Source: Streptomyces sp. RPT161 (GTDB lineage Bacteria > Actinomycetota > Actinomycetes > Streptomycetales > Streptomycetaceae). Taken from it: a DNA stretch of 64,000 nucleotides. Shown one piece after another: positions 40,502-50,316 of this stretch (positions are counted from its first letter, which is position 1; every line of letters starts with the position of its first letter). The position numbers were made by a program, and so were the translations under genes. The DNA lies in the NCBI RefSeq assembly GCF_027533845.1, contig NZ_JAPZVN010000002.1:620001-684000 (forward strand). The letters are read 5' to 3'. The notes under the pieces are model-generated. The model made no database searches, had not been told where the DNA came from, and saw only the letters and a list, made by a program, of their open reading frames with translations.

Positions 40502-41287
40502 TTGAGCACCCGCACGCCGCTGATGGCGGGCAACTGGAAGATGAACCTCAACCACCTCGAGGCCATCGCCCACGTCCAGAAGCTCGCCTTCGCCCTCACC
40601 GACAAGGACTACGAGGCCGTCGAGGTCGCGGTCCTGCCGCCGTTCACCGACCTGCGGTCGGTGCAGACGCTGGTCGACGGTGACAAGCTGAAGATCAAGT
40701 ACGGTGCGCAGGACCTGTCCGCGCACGATGCGGGCGCGTACACCGGGGAGATCTCCGGTTCCATGCTCGCCAAGCTCAAGTGCACCTTCGTGGTCATCGG
40801 CCACAGCGAGCGCCGCCAGTACCACCGCGAGGACGACGCGCTGGTCAACGCCAAGGTGAAGGCCGCCTACCGGCACGAGCTGACCCCGATCCTGTGCGTG
40901 GGCGAGGGCCTGGAAGTCCGCAAGGCGGGCAACCAGGTCGCGCACACCCTCGCCCAGGTCGACGGCGCCCTGAAGGACATCCCGGCCGACCAGGCGCGCA
41001 GCATCGTCATCGCCTACGAGCCGGTGTGGGCGATCGGTACCGGCGAGGTCGCCACCCCCGAGGACGCGCAGGAGGTCTGCGGGGCGATCCGCGGCCGACT
41101 GGCCGAGCTGTACGGCCAGGAGGTGGCCGACGAGGTGCGCATCCAGTACGGCGGCTCGGTGAAGTCCGGCAACATCGCCGCGATCATGGCGCAGCCCGAC
41201 GTGGACGGCGCGCTGGTCGGCGGTGCCTCGCTGGACGCCGAGGAGTTCGTCAAGATCGTCCGCTTCGGTGACCAGGCAGTAGGCTGA
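40502..41287 (+). CDS. tpiA: Triosephosphate isomerase
   Basis: The 261-residue enzyme interconverts dihydroxyacetone phosphate and glyceraldehyde-3-phosphate. The start is TTG 40502, giving [16 protein letters not shown] with the catalytic Lys; the electrophilic His lies in VIGHSERR near residue 100, the catalytic Glu and flexible loop in [14 protein letters not shown] near 175, and the phosphate-binding YGGSVKSGN near 220. All are intact. It follows pgk by 2 bp. It completes the lower glycolytic set with gap and pgk and is followed by secG. Confidence 0.98.
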   Translation: MSTRTPLMAGNWKMNLNHLEAIAHVQKLAFALTDKDYEAVEVAVLPPFTDLRSVQTLVDGDKLKIKYGAQDLSAHDAGAYTGEISGSMLAKLKCTFVVIGHSERRQYHREDDALVNAKVKAAYRHELTPILCVGEGLEVRKAGNQVAHTLAQVDGALKDIPADQARSIVIAYEPVWAIGTGEVATPEDAQEVCGAIRGRLAELYGQEVADEVRIQYGGSVKSGNIAAIMAQPDVDGALVGGASLDAEEFVKIVRFGDQAVG

Positions 41288-41392
41288 CGCACTCGCCACG
41301 AAGTACCCTGTCGGGGACTGGGTCGGCAGCTCGCCGCCCGGTCCCCGAACCCTTCTACATCGAACTACGTCCCCGAGAGAGTTGGTCCAGCC

Positions 41393-41629
41393 GTGGTCAT
41401 CGGGTTCTCCATCGCCCTCATCATCTTCAGCCTGCTGCTGATGCTGCTGGTCCTGATGCACAAGGGCAAGGGCGGCGGCCTCTCCGACATGTTCGGTGGC
41501 GGTATGCAGTCCTCTGTCGGCGGTTCCTCGGTGGCCGAGCGCAACCTCGACCGGATCACCGTCATCGTCGGCCTGCTGTGGTTCGCCTGCATCGTGGGGC
41601 TCGGCCTGGTGCTCAAACTCCAGCACTGA
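41393..41629 (+). CDS. secG: Preprotein translocase subunit SecG
   Basis: The 78-residue protein has two transmembrane helices ([20 protein letters not shown] and [18 protein letters not shown]) joined by the conserved SecG loop [23 protein letters not shown]. It is a small stimulatory subunit of the SecYEG channel. GTG 41393 is used (VVIGFSI), behind GAGAGAG. Its position after gap-pgk-tpiA is standard in many bacteria. Confidence 0.96.
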   Translation: MVIGFSIALIIFSLLLMLLVLMHKGKGGGLSDMFGGGMQSSVGGSSVAERNLDRITVIVGLLWFACIVGLGLVLKLQH

Positions 41630-41646
41630 CGGCTCCGGCACTGAGA

Positions 41647-41680
41647 GCCCGGTACCGCGCCGCACGCTCCAGTACCGGGC
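41647..41680 (+). terminator. Terminator hairpin after secG
   Basis: GCCCGGTAC (41647-41655) pairs with GTACCGGGC (41672-41680), 18 bp after the secG stop, closing the glycolytic operon. The remaining 41681-41872 holds a small hairpin CCCCAC-TGTG-GTGGGG at 41797-41812 and no gene. Confidence 0.65.
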
Positions 41681-41872
41681 GGTGGTTCACGGACACAGTA
41701 CCCAGATCGCCCCAATCCCGTTCGTTCGGGCATAACTGACGCCTCGTCGCCCCAGCGGCTTATCATGGAACGACGTCCGCGGGTCCAGGTGCGGTTCCCC
41801 ACTGTGGTGGGGGTGAGCCGGTCCCCGTAAGCTGGACGACCTCGCAGCACCATCACGCAGGGAGTTACGACC

Positions 41873-42208
41873 GTGGCAAGTGGCAACGCGATCCGTGGTA
41901 GTCGGGTCGGAGCGGGGCCGATGGGGGAGGCAGAGCGCGGTGAGTCCGCGCCGCGTCTTCGCATCTCCTTCTGGTGCTCGAACGGGCACGAGACCCAGCC
42001 GAGCTTCGCCAGCGACGCGCAGATCCCGGACACCTGGGACTGCCCCCGCTGCGGCTTCCCGGCCGGGCAGGACGAGAACAACCCGCCGGACCCGCCGCGT
42101 ACCGAGCCGTACAAGACCCACCTGGCCTATGTACGGGAGCGGCGCAGCGACGCGGACGGTGAGGCGATCCTCGCCGAGGCGCTCGCGAAGCTCCGCGGCG
42201 AGATCTGA
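41873..42208 (+). CDS. RNA polymerase-binding protein RbpA paralogue (RbpB-like)
   Basis: The 111-residue protein has the RbpA zinc-finger-like core CSNGHETQPSFASDAQIP then DTWDCPRCGFPA (C-x2-H and C-x2-C in RbpA fashion), followed by KTHLAYVRERRSDADGEAIL, the sigma-interacting segment. The N-terminus MASGNAIRGSRVGAGPMGEAERG contains the basic region that contacts DNA. RbpA binds RNA polymerase and the principal sigma factor and stabilises open complexes. Sequence details differ from the main Streptomyces RbpA I remember, which lacks PPDPPRTEP; this is therefore probably the second paralogue. GTG 41873 follows GGGAGT. It is a single gene with a strong terminator. Confidence 0.88.
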   Translation: MASGNAIRGSRVGAGPMGEAERGESAPRLRISFWCSNGHETQPSFASDAQIPDTWDCPRCGFPAGQDENNPPDPPRTEPYKTHLAYVRERRSDADGEAILAEALAKLRGEI

Positions 42209-42210
42209 AC

Positions 42211-42254
42211 ACGCGAAGAGGGTCCGGGGCAGCAACCCCGGACCCTCTTCGCGT
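42211..42254. terminator. Bidirectional terminator between rbpA paralogue and pgl
   Basis: A perfect 19-bp inverted repeat (42211-42229 and 42236-42254) with loop CAGCAA separates convergent genes. Confidence 0.88.
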
Positions 42255-42262
42255 CGGTTCCG

Positions 42263-43045
42263 TCAGGCGGACGCCAACGGATACAGCTGCTTGGGCAGTT
42301 GGGCCGCCGCGGCTTTGTCCAGCAGCCACAGCGTCCTGCCACGGCCGTGCGCCCCGGCGGCCGGGGCCTGTATCTCTCCCGCGCCCGACAGTGCGATGGC
42401 GACGGCGTTGGCCTTGTCCTCGCCGGCCGCCAGCAGCCACACCTCACGCGCCGCCCGGATCGCCGGAAGCGTCAGCGAGATACGGGTCGGCGGCGGCTTG
42501 GGCGCTCCGCGCACCCCGATGACCATCCGCTCCGTCTCCCGTACCCCCGGGTGCTCCGGGAACAGCGAGGCGACATGGGTGTCCGGGCCGACGCCCAGCA
42601 TCAGCACGTCGAACGTCGGCACCGGGCCGTGGTCCTGCGGCCCCGCGGCCTTGGCCAGCTCCTCGGCGTACGCCTCCGCGGCGGCGTCCACGTCATTGCC
42701 GAACGGGCTGTCCGAGGCGGGCATCGGGTGCACCCTGGCCGGATCCAGTGGCACGGCGTCCAGCAGCGCGGCCCGCGCCTGGGTGTAGTTGCGGTCCGGG
42801 TCGCCCTCCGGCAGGAACCGCTCGTCGCCCCACCACAGGTCAAGCCGCGACCAGTCCACCGCGTCCCGGGCCGGCGCCTCGGCGAGCGCCGCCAGCAGCG
42901 CGTTGCCGTTGCGCCCGCCGGTGAGCACCACGCTGGCCGAGCCGCGGGCGGCCTGGGCGTCGACCACCTTGGTGATCAACCGGGCCGCCGCGGCCTTCGC
43001 CATCAGCTCCTTGTCGCGGTGCACCACGACCTGGGGCGGGGTCAC
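42263..43045 (-). CDS. pgl: 6-phosphogluconolactonase
   Basis: The 260-residue enzyme hydrolyses 6-phosphogluconolactone. It shows the DevB/Pgl pattern: VVLTGGRNGNALLAAL near residue 38, LWWGDERFLPEGDPDRNY near 70, the phosphate site MLGVGPDTHVASLFPEH near 150, and RISLTLPAIRAAREVWLLAAG near 190. Conserved Asp, Arg and His residues are intact. Start GTG 43045 overlaps the opcA stop by 4 bp. It is the last gene of the tkt-tal-zwf-opcA-pgl operon. Confidence 0.96.
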   Translation of the reverse strand: MTPPQVVVHRDKELMAKAAAARLITKVVDAQAARGSASVVLTGGRNGNALLAALAEAPARDAVDWSRLDLWWGDERFLPEGDPDRNYTQARAALLDAVPLDPARVHPMPASDSPFGNDVDAAAEAYAEELAKAAGPQDHGPVPTFDVLMLGVGPDTHVASLFPEHPGVRETERMVIGVRGAPKPPPTRISLTLPAIRAAREVWLLAAGEDKANAVAIALSGAGEIQAPAAGAHGRGRTLWLLDKAAAAQLPKQLYPLASA

Positions 43046-44106
43046 TTCGCCTTCTCCGTACCGGAGTCGGCGGGCTTCCCCGGCGCCTCAGCGGCCTTCT
43101 TCGCGGGCGCCGCGGCCTTCTTCTCCGGCTTGTGCGCACCGTTGGACGGCGGCCGCCCGGCCGAACCCTCCTGCGTCGACTGGACGTTCAGCCGGTCCAC
43201 GCCGAACTGCACGGAGGAGCGGTAGATCTCGTCCGGGTCCAGCCTGCGCAGTTCCTCGGCGATCAGCTCGGCGGTCTCCCGCCGCTTGAGCGCCACCCGG
43301 CGGTCCGGCTGACCCGGCATCGCCAGCTCCGCCAGCGCGCCGTCGGCGCGGTCCAGGCAGATCGTGCCGTCCGCGGTGGTCATCCGTACCGCGGTCAGCC
43401 CCGGACCGTCCGAGACCCGGCGCTCCACCGGCACCTTCAGCCGGTCGGCGAGCCACATGCCGAGCAGCTCGGTGCTCGGGTTGTACGGCTCGCCCTCGAC
43501 CACCGCGGCGCTGATCGCCGAGTGCTTCTGGTCCAGCGCCGCGGCCAGCATGCTGCGCCACGGGGTGATCCGGGTCCAGGCCAGGTCGGTGTCGCCCGGG
43601 GAGTAGGAACCGGCGCGCACCTCCAGCGCGGCGACCGGGTCCTCGGCCGAGGCGGCGTCGGTGATCCGGCGCTGGGCAAGCTTGCCCAGCGGGTCCTCGG
43701 CGGGCTTGTCCGGGGCGTCCTCCGGCCACCACACCACGACCGGCGCGTCCGGCAGCAGCAGCGGCAGCACCACCGACTCGGCGTGGCCGGACAGCTCACC
43801 GTGCAGCCGAAGCAGCACCGTCTCGCCGGTGCCCGCGTCGGAGCCGACCCGGACCTCGGCGTCCAGCCGGGACTTGGCGCGGTCCCGCGGGGTGCGGCCC
43901 GGCCGCCTGATGACGACCAGGATCCGCGACGGGTGCTCCCGAGAGGCGTCACCGGCCGCCTTGAGGGCGTCGTAGGCGTTGCCCTCGTCGGTGACGATGA
44001 CCAGCGTGAGCACCATGCCCACCGCGGGGGTGCCGATGGCCCTGCGGGCCTCGATCAGACCCGAGTTGATCTTCGAGGAGGTGGTGTTGGTGAGATCGAT
44101 CTTCAT
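43042..44106 (-). CDS. opcA: Glucose-6-phosphate dehydrogenase assembly protein OpcA
   Basis: OpcA is an allosteric activator/assembly factor for glucose-6-phosphate dehydrogenase in actinobacteria and cyanobacteria. The 354-residue protein starts MKIDLTNTTSSKINSGLIE, with the conserved TLVIVTDEGNAYDALKAA, PDAPVVVWWPEDAPDKPAED and ARGSYSPGDTDLAWTRITPWR-type blocks (here VRAGSYSPGDTDLAWTRI). The last 45 residues are a Lys/Ala/Pro-rich tail. It overlaps pgl and zwf by 4 bp each, so the three are translationally coupled. Confidence 0.95.
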   Translation of the reverse strand: MKIDLTNTTSSKINSGLIEARRAIGTPAVGMVLTLVIVTDEGNAYDALKAAGDASREHPSRILVVIRRPGRTPRDRAKSRLDAEVRVGSDAGTGETVLLRLHGELSGHAESVVLPLLLPDAPVVVWWPEDAPDKPAEDPLGKLAQRRITDAASAEDPVAALEVRAGSYSPGDTDLAWTRITPWRSMLAAALDQKHSAISAAVVEGEPYNPSTELLGMWLADRLKVPVERRVSDGPGLTAVRMTTADGTICLDRADGALAELAMPGQPDRRVALKRRETAELIAEELRRLDPDEIYRSSVQFGVDRLNVQSTQEGSAGRPPSNGAHKPEKKAAAPAKKAAEAPGKPADSGTEKAK

Positions 44107-45629
44107 GGCCGGCGCCAGCTCCTGCCGTCTCGTGCGAGCATCTCGTCCGCCTCCACCGGCCCCCAGGTTCCGGCGGGGTACTGGGCGGGCTTGCCGTGCT
44201 TCTCCCAGTACTCCTCGATCGGGTCGAGGATCATCCAGGAGAGCTCGACCTCCTGGTGGCGCGGGAAGAGGTTGGCGTCGCCGAGCAGCACGTCCAGCAG
44301 CAGGCGCTCATAGGCCTCCGGGCTGGACTCGGTGAAGGACTCGCCGTAGGCGAAGTCCATCGTCACGTCCCGCACCTCCATCGAGGTGCCCGGCACCTTG
44401 GAGCCGAACCGCACCGTGATGCCCTCGTCCGGCTGGACCCGGATGACCAGGGCGTTCTGGCCGAGCTCCTCGGTGGCGCCGGACTCGAACGGCAGGTACG
44501 GCGCGCGCTTGAAGACCACCGCGATCTCGGTGACCCGGCGGCCGAGCCGCTTGCCGGTGCGCAGGTAGAACGGGACGCCCGCCCAGCGGCGGTTGTTGAT
44601 GGTCAGCTTGATGGCGGCGTAGGTGTCGGTCTTGGACTTGGGGTCGATGCCCTCTTCCTCCAGGTAGCCGAGCACCTCCTCGCCACCCTGCCAGGCGTGC
44701 GCGTACTGGCCGCGCACGGTGTGCTTGCCCAGGTCCTCCGGCAGCTGGACGGCGCTCAGCGCCTTGAGCTTCTCGGTCACCAGCGCCTTGGGGTGGAAGG
44801 AGCCGGGCTCCTCCATCGCGGTCAGCGCCAGCAGCTGGAGCAGGTGGTTCTGGATGACGTCACGGGCCGCGCCGATGCCGTCGTAGTAACCGGCCCGGCC
44901 GCCGATGCCGATGTCCTCGGCCATGGTGATCTGTACGTGGTCGACGTAGGACCGGTTCCAGATCGGCTCGAACATGGTGTTGGCGAACCGCAGCGCCAGG
45001 ATGTTCTGGACCGTCTCCTTGCCCAGGTAGTGGTCGATCCGGAAGACGTCCACCGGCTCGAACACCTCGTGCACGACCCGGTTGAGCTCCTGGGCGCTGG
45101 CCAGGTCGTGGCCGAACGGCTTCTCGATGACCGCGCGCCGCCAGGAGTCCCCGGAGCCCTGCGACAGCCCGTGCTTCTTGAGCTGCTGGACCACCTTGGG
45201 GAAGAACTTCGGCGGTACGGAGAGGTAGAAGGCGAAGTTGCCGCCGGTGCCGCGGGCCTTGTCCAGCTCGTCGATGGTGGCCCGCAGCGTCTCGAAGGCG
45301 TCGTCGTCGTCGAACTCACCGGGTACGAACCGGAAGCCCTCGGCGAGCTGCTGCCAGACCTCCTCGCGGAACGGGGTCCGCGCGTGCTCCTTGACCGCGT
45401 CGTGCACGACCTGGGCGAAGTCCTCGTCCTCCCAGTCGCGGCGGGCGAAGCCGACGAGCGAGAAGCCCGGCGGCAGCAGTCCGCGGTTGGCGAGGTCGTA
45501 CACCGCGGGCATCAGCTTCTTACGGGACAGGTCGCCTGTGACCCCGAAGATGACCAGGCCCGACGGCCCCGCGATGCGCGGGAGCCGTCGATCCTGAGGG
45601 TCACGCAGCGGATTGCCGCTGGTGGTCAC
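44103..45629 (-). CDS. zwf: Glucose-6-phosphate 1-dehydrogenase
   Basis: This 508-residue enzyme oxidises glucose-6-phosphate, producing NADPH. The nucleotide loop is LVIFGVTGDLSRKKL near residue 22; the substrate-binding and catalytic RIDHYLGKETVQN lies near 200, with KPFGHDL and the conserved EPGSFHPKAL region. I chose GTG 45629, 10 nt after a GGAGG inside tal; a GTGA overlap start at 45638 is possible but has only 1 nt to the same ribosome site. The frame is open further upstream without homology. It follows tal immediately. Confidence 0.97.
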   Translation of the reverse strand: MTTSGNPLRDPQDRRLPRIAGPSGLVIFGVTGDLSRKKLMPAVYDLANRGLLPPGFSLVGFARRDWEDEDFAQVVHDAVKEHARTPFREEVWQQLAEGFRFVPGEFDDDDAFETLRATIDELDKARGTGGNFAFYLSVPPKFFPKVVQQLKKHGLSQGSGDSWRRAVIEKPFGHDLASAQELNRVVHEVFEPVDVFRIDHYLGKETVQNILALRFANTMFEPIWNRSYVDHVQITMAEDIGIGGRAGYYDGIGAARDVIQNHLLQLLALTAMEEPGSFHPKALVTEKLKALSAVQLPEDLGKHTVRGQYAHAWQGGEEVLGYLEEEGIDPKSKTDTYAAIKLTINNRRWAGVPFYLRTGKRLGRRVTEIAVVFKRAPYLPFESGATEELGQNALVIRVQPDEGITVRFGSKVPGTSMEVRDVTMDFAYGESFTESSPEAYERLLLDVLLGDANLFPRHQEVELSWMILDPIEEYWEKHGKPAQYPAGTWGPVEADEMLARDGRSWRRP

Positions 45630-45634
45630 TGTTC

Positions 45635-46753
45635 TCACGCCTCCGAAGGGGCGAGGCGCTTCAGCTCCGCCTCGGTGGACTTGAGCAGGTCGTTCCAGGA
45701 CGCCTCGAACTTCTCCACGCCCTCCTCCTCCAGCAACTGGACCACGTCGTCGTAGGAGATCCCGACCGCCGCGAGCGCGTCGAGGTCGGCCTTGGCCTGC
45801 TCGTAGGTGCCCTGGATGGTGTTGCCGGTGATCTCGCCGTGGTCGGCGGTGGCCAGCAAGGTGGCCTCCGGCATGGTGTTGACCGTGTTGGGGGCGACCA
45901 GCTCGGTCACGTACAGGGTGTCCGGGTACGCCGGGTCCTTGACGCCGGTGGAGGCCCACAGCGGACGCTGCTTGTTGGCACCGGCCTTCTCCAGCGCGAG
46001 CCAGCGCTCCGAGGAGAACACCTCCTCGTACGCCTGGTAGGCGAGCCGGGCGTTGGCCAGAGCCGCCTTGCCGCGCAGGGCCTTGGCCTCGTCGGTGCCG
46101 ATCTTGTCCAGCCGCTTGTCGATCTCGGTGTCCACCCGGGAGACGAAGAACGAGGCGACGGAACGGATCTTGGACAGGTCCTGTCCGGCCGCCTTGGCCT
46201 TCTCCAGACCGGCCAGGTAGGCGTCCATGACCTTGCGGTACCGCTCCAGGGAGAAGATCAGCGTGACGTTGACGCTGATGCCCAGGCCGATGACCTCGGT
46301 GATCGCGGGCAGGCCGGCCTCGGTCGCCGGGATCTTGATGAGCGTGTTCGGCCGGTCGACCAGCCAGGCGAGCTGCTTGGCCTCGGCGATGGTGGCCCTG
46401 GTGTTGTGCGCCAGGCGCGGGTCGACCTCGATGGACACACGGCCGTCCTGGCCGTCGGTGTCGTCGAAGACCGGGCGCAGGACGTCGGCGGCGTCCCGGA
46501 CGTCCGCCGTGGTGATCATCCGGATGGCCTCTTCGACGGTGACCTTGCGGGCGGCGAGGTCGGCGACCTGCTGCTCGTAGCCGTCGCCGCCGGAGATGGC
46601 CTTCTGGAAGATGGACGGGTTGGTGGTGACACCGACGACATGGCTGTCGTCGATCAGCTCCGCGAGGTTGCCGGACGTGATCCGCTTGCGGGACAGGTCG
46701 TCCAGCCAGATCGCGACGCCTTCTTCGGAGAGGCGCTTGAGTGCGTCTGTCAT
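45635..46753 (-). CDS. tal: Transaldolase
   Basis: The 372-residue protein (ATG 46753, with GAGGAG about 11 nt upstream) matches the long bacterial transaldolase group: [33 protein letters not shown], the Schiff-base lysine in [12 protein letters not shown] near residue 137, [13 protein letters not shown] and [20 protein letters not shown]. It transfers a dihydroxyacetone unit between sugar phosphates in the pentose phosphate pathway. It lies 34 bp downstream of tkt. An in-frame extension to 46924 includes a long Ser/Pro run and is not a real N-terminus. Confidence 0.97.
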   Translation of the reverse strand: MTDALKRLSEEGVAIWLDDLSRKRITSGNLAELIDDSHVVGVTTNPSIFQKAISGGDGYEQQVADLAARKVTVEEAIRMITTADVRDAADVLRPVFDDTDGQDGRVSIEVDPRLAHNTRATIAEAKQLAWLVDRPNTLIKIPATEAGLPAITEVIGLGISVNVTLIFSLERYRKVMDAYLAGLEKAKAAGQDLSKIRSVASFFVSRVDTEIDKRLDKIGTDEAKALRGKAALANARLAYQAYEEVFSSERWLALEKAGANKQRPLWASTGVKDPAYPDTLYVTELVAPNTVNTMPEATLLATADHGEITGNTIQGTYEQAKADLDALAAVGISYDDVVQLLEEEGVEKFEASWNDLLKSTEAELKRLAPSEA

Positions 46754-46787
46754 GGGTTTTGCATCTCCTCGTAAGGTCGTTGAGAGG

Positions 46788-48866
46788 TCAGCGGTTCGCG
46801 GCGGCGATGGAGTCGCGGGCGGCGTCGACGACCGCCTCGGAGGTGAGACCGAACTCGCGGTACAGCACCTTGTAGTCGGCGGAGGCGCCGAAGTGCTCAA
46901 GGCTGACGATGCGTCCGTCCTCACCGACGAACTTGTGCCAGGTGAGGCCGATTCCGGCCTCGACTGCCACCCGCGCCTTGACGTTGGGCGGCAGAACGTG
47001 GTCGCGGTAGGCCTGGTCCTGCTCCTCGAACCACTCCACCGACGGCATCGAGACCACCCGGGTCGGGACGCCCTCGGCCTGGAGCGCCTCGCGGGCCTCC
47101 ACGGCCAGCTGGACCTCGGAGCCGGTGCCGATCAGGATGACCTGGGCCTGGCCGCCCTCGGCGTCCAGCAGGACGTAACCGCCCTTGGCGGCATCCTCGT
47201 TGGCCTCGTACGTCGGCACGTTCTGCCGGGTCAGCGCCAGACCGTGCGGGGCGGGCTTGGCGGAGTGGCGGCGCAGGATCTCCCGCCAGGCGATGGCGGT
47301 CTCGTTGGCGTCGGCCGGACGGACCATGTTCAGGCCGGGGATGGCGCGCAGCGCGGCCATGTGCTCCACCGGCTGGTGCGTCGGGCCGTCCTCGCCGAGG
47401 CCGATGGAGTCGTGCGTCCACACGTAGGTGACCGGCAGCTTCATCAGCGCGGCCAGGCGCACCGCCGGACGCATGTAGTCGGAGAAGACCAGGAAAGTGC
47501 CGCCGTAGATACGGGTGTTGCCGTGCAGCGCGATGCCGTTCATGGTCGAGCCCATGGCGTGCTCGCGGATGCCGAAGTGCACCGTGCGGCCGTACGGGCT
47601 GGCCTCCGGCAGCGGGTTGCCCTCCGGGAGGAACGACGACGAGGCGTCGATGGTGGTGTTGTTCGACCCGGCCAAGTCGGCCGAGCCGCCCCACAGTTCG
47701 GGGATCACCGCGCCCAGCGCCTTGAGCACCTCACCGGAGGCCTTGCGGGTGGCGATCGCCTTGCCGGGGGCGAACGCCGGCAGGGCCTGCTCCCAACCGG
47801 AGGGCAGCTCACCGGCGTTGATGCGGTCGAAGTCGGCGGCGCGCTCGGGGTTGGCGGTGCGCCACTCCTCGAACCGCTTGTTCCAGGTGCTGTGCGCCTC
47901 ACGGCCCCGGTCGGCCACCGCGCGCGCGTGCGCCAGGACCTCGGGGGCGACCTCGAAGTGCTGCTCCGGGTCGAAGCCCAGCACCCGCTTGGTGGCGGCG
48001 ACCTCGTCGGCGCCCAGCGCGGAGCCGTGCGCGGCGGCGGTGTTCTGGGCGCTCGGCGCGGGCCACGCGATGATGGTGCGCGCGATGATCATCGAGGGGC
48101 GCTCGGTCTCCGCCTGGGCGGCCTTGAGCGCCTGGTACAGCGCGTGCACGTCGAGGTCGCCTTCGGCGGACTGGGTGACGTGCTGGACGTGCCAGCCGTA
48201 CGCCTCGTAGCGCTTGGCGACGTCCTCACTGAAGGCGGTCTCGGTGTCGCCCTCGATGGAGATGTGGTTGTCGTCGTAGAGCGCGACCAGGTTGCCGAGC
48301 TTCTGGTGCCCGGCAAGCGAGGACGCCTCCGCCGAGACGCCCTCTTCCAGGTCACCGTCGGAGACGATGGTCCAGATCGTGTGGTCGAACGGGGACTCGC
48401 CCGCCGGGGCCTCGGGGTCGAACAGGCCGCGCTCGTAGCGGGCGGCCATGGCCATGCCGACCGCGTTGGCGATGCCCTGGCCGAGCGGACCGGTGGTGGT
48501 CTCCACGCCCACGGTGTGGCCGTGTTCGGGGTGGCCGGGGGTGCGCGAGCCCCAGGTGCGGAAGGACTTGAGGTCGTCGAGTTCCAGGCCGTAACCCGAC
48601 AGGTAGAGCTGGATGTAGAGGGTCAGGCTGGAGTGGCCGCACGACAGGACGAAGCGGTCACGCCCGGTCCAGTCGGGGTTGGCCGGATCATGCCGCATCA
48701 GCTTCTGGAACAGCAGGTAGGCGGCGGGTGCGAGGCTCATGGCCGTGCCCGGATGGCCGTTTCCGACCTTCTGGACGGAGTCCATGGCCAGTACCCGGGC
48801 GGTGTCCACGGCCCGCTTGTCCAGATCGGTCCAGTCGAGGTCTGCGGTGGTCGGCTGCGTGCTCAC
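46788..48866 (-). CDS. tkt: Transketolase
   Basis: The 692-residue thiamine-diphosphate enzyme has [20 protein letters not shown] near residue 36, the TPP-binding motif [16 protein letters not shown]-type block (here [13 protein letters not shown]) near 170, [16 protein letters not shown], and the central [15 protein letters not shown] and [19 protein letters not shown]. It starts at GTG 48866. It heads the pentose phosphate operon tkt-tal-zwf-opcA-pgl. The 403 bp before it contain a candidate sigma-R promoter, and the divergent ctaB promoter. Confidence 0.97.
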   Translation of the reverse strand: MSTQPTTADLDWTDLDKRAVDTARVLAMDSVQKVGNGHPGTAMSLAPAAYLLFQKLMRHDPANPDWTGRDRFVLSCGHSSLTLYIQLYLSGYGLELDDLKSFRTWGSRTPGHPEHGHTVGVETTTGPLGQGIANAVGMAMAARYERGLFDPEAPAGESPFDHTIWTIVSDGDLEEGVSAEASSLAGHQKLGNLVALYDDNHISIEGDTETAFSEDVAKRYEAYGWHVQHVTQSAEGDLDVHALYQALKAAQAETERPSMIIARTIIAWPAPSAQNTAAAHGSALGADEVAATKRVLGFDPEQHFEVAPEVLAHARAVADRGREAHSTWNKRFEEWRTANPERAADFDRINAGELPSGWEQALPAFAPGKAIATRKASGEVLKALGAVIPELWGGSADLAGSNNTTIDASSSFLPEGNPLPEASPYGRTVHFGIREHAMGSTMNGIALHGNTRIYGGTFLVFSDYMRPAVRLAALMKLPVTYVWTHDSIGLGEDGPTHQPVEHMAALRAIPGLNMVRPADANETAIAWREILRRHSAKPAPHGLALTRQNVPTYEANEDAAKGGYVLLDAEGGQAQVILIGTGSEVQLAVEAREALQAEGVPTRVVSMPSVEWFEEQDQAYRDHVLPPNVKARVAVEAGIGLTWHKFVGEDGRIVSLEHFGASADYKVLYREFGLTSEAVVDAARDSIAAANR

Positions 48867-48975
48867 CCTGGGTCAGGGCTCCTCTCCACATTTTCTCCAA
48901 CGCCGTCAGCCCTTGCGGCCACCGGCGATTTCGAGCCTACCCTCGTACGGGCGGGCGTTCGGCCCCGTCTCAGGC

Positions 48976-49002
48976 AACGGCAGGCCGACTTTGTTCATTC
49001 CC
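48976..49002 (-). promoter_or_regulatory. Candidate sigma-R promoter of the tkt operon
   Basis: On the minus strand GGGAAT (49002-48997), an 18-nt spacer and GTT (48978-48976) match the sigma-R consensus exactly, about 100 nt upstream of tkt. Confidence 0.55.
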
Positions 49003-49269
49003 GGTACATAGTCTCTCCCGTCGGTTCCAGCGTGGTCCATGGGGGCTGCTTCCGCCCGGTGGACTGCGCGGAACGGCCGCGTGAATGTCACCTTGCGTGT
49101 CGCCGCCGCACCGCCTCCCCGCCACGCACGAGGCTCTACGCCAACACGGGTGCCCCCCGCGACAGGTCCCGTAACAGCAACGTCTAGAGTGGCGTGGTAC
49201 GCGCAGGGACTTACCCGGTCTTCACAACTGGGAGGGCCTTGCTGGTCTTTCTTCCTCTCAGAGGTGTTC

Positions 49270-50214
49270 GTGACGGCCGTCGAAACCCGACCCCCCGGGG
49301 TCGTCGGGACGAGCCCTGGGCACCGGCCCTTCGGGGCGCGGGTCAAGGCGTTCGTGGAGCTGACCAAGCCGCGCATCATCGAGCTGCTGCTGATCACCAC
49401 GGTGCCGGTGATGTTCCTGGCCGCGCACGGCGTACCTGACCTGTGGCTGGTGCTGACGACGGTCGTCGGCGGCTACATGTCGGCGGGTGGCGCTAACGCC
49501 CTGAACATGTACATCGACCGCGACATCGACGCGCTGATGCACCGCACCGAGCAGCGCCCGCTGGTCACCGGCATGGTCTCGCCGCGCGAGTGCCTGGTAT
49601 TCGGCATCTCCCTGTCGGTGGTCTCGACGGTCTGGTTCGGCCTGCTGGTCAACTGGCTGTCGGCCGCGCTGTCGCTCACGGCCATCCTGTACTACGTCTT
49701 CGTCTACACGCTGTGGTTGAAACGCCGTACCACGCAGAACATCGTGTGGGGCGGCATCGCGGGCTGCCTGCAGGTGTTCATCGGATGGTCGGCGGTGCGC
49801 GACGAACTCGCCTGGGCGCCGTTCGTCCTCTTCCTGGTCCTGTTCTTCTGGACGCCGCCGCACTACTGGCCGCTGTCGATGAAGGTCAAGGACGACTACG
49901 AGCGGGTGGGCGTGCCCATGCTGCCGGTGGTCGCGGGCAACCTGGTGGTGGCCAAGCAGATCCTCGCCTACAGCTGGGTGATGGTGCTGGTCTCGCTCAC
50001 CCTGTGGTGGCCGCTGGGCGCCACCGGCTGGCTGTACCCGGTGGCCGCCACGCTGCTCGGCGGCTTCTGGCTGAAGGAGGCGCACGCGCTGTACTCCCGC
50101 GCGAAGAACGGCGTGACCGGCCCCAAGCTGAAGGAAATGCGGCTGTTCCACTGGTCGATCACCTACGCGACGCTACTGTTCGTGGTCGTCGCCGTGGACC
50201 CCTTCGTGCGCTGA
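49270..50214 (+). CDS. ctaB: Protohaem IX farnesyltransferase (haem O synthase)
   Basis: The 314-residue polytopic enzyme adds farnesyl to protohaem to make haem O for cytochrome oxidase. The first acidic prenyl-binding motif is [18 protein letters not shown] (NxxxD/DxxxD) near residue 75, the second [14 protein letters not shown] and [14 protein letters not shown] near 215, with about nine transmembrane helices. GTG 49270 follows AGAGGTG; GTG 49264 (VFVTAVET) is an alternative. A frame open to 49039 has no support. It is divergent from tkt. A hairpin with TTTT follows the stop. Confidence 0.96.
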   Translation: MTAVETRPPGVVGTSPGHRPFGARVKAFVELTKPRIIELLLITTVPVMFLAAHGVPDLWLVLTTVVGGYMSAGGANALNMYIDRDIDALMHRTEQRPLVTGMVSPRECLVFGISLSVVSTVWFGLLVNWLSAALSLTAILYYVFVYTLWLKRRTTQNIVWGGIAGCLQVFIGWSAVRDELAWAPFVLFLVLFFWTPPHYWPLSMKVKDDYERVGVPMLPVVAGNLVVAKQILAYSWVMVLVSLTLWWPLGATGWLYPVAATLLGGFWLKEAHALYSRAKNGVTGPKLKEMRLFHWSITYATLLFVVVAVDPFVR

Positions 50215-50232
50215 TCACCGCTGCCCCGCCAC

Positions 50233-50270
50233 GGTGTCCCCGCCCTCTTCCGTGGGCTGGGACACCTTTT
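50233..50270 (+). terminator. Intrinsic terminator after ctaB
   Basis: GGTGTCCC/GGGACACC (50233-50240, 50259-50266) followed directly by TTTT. Confidence 0.75.
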
Positions 50271-50303
50271 CCGTTGGGCCTTCCAGCAGTGATTACTCGC
50301 GGG

Positions 50304-50309
50304 TAGCAT
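50304..50309 (+). promoter_or_regulatory. Candidate -10 element of the small conserved gene at 50317
   Basis: TAGCAT ends 7 nt before the ATG, leaderless geometry; a weak TTCCAG lies 17 nt upstream. Confidence 0.4.
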
Positions 50310-50316
50310 TCTGTTC

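Noticed and set aside
41766-41800. GGAAC upstream of the RbpA paralogue as a sigma-R promoter
   Set aside because: The nearest GTT is 22 nt away, too far for the consensus, and GGAAC differs at the last base.
46596-49187. 863-codon open frame antisense to tal and tkt
   Set aside because: Opposes two complete enzymes and begins inside tal; no family pattern.
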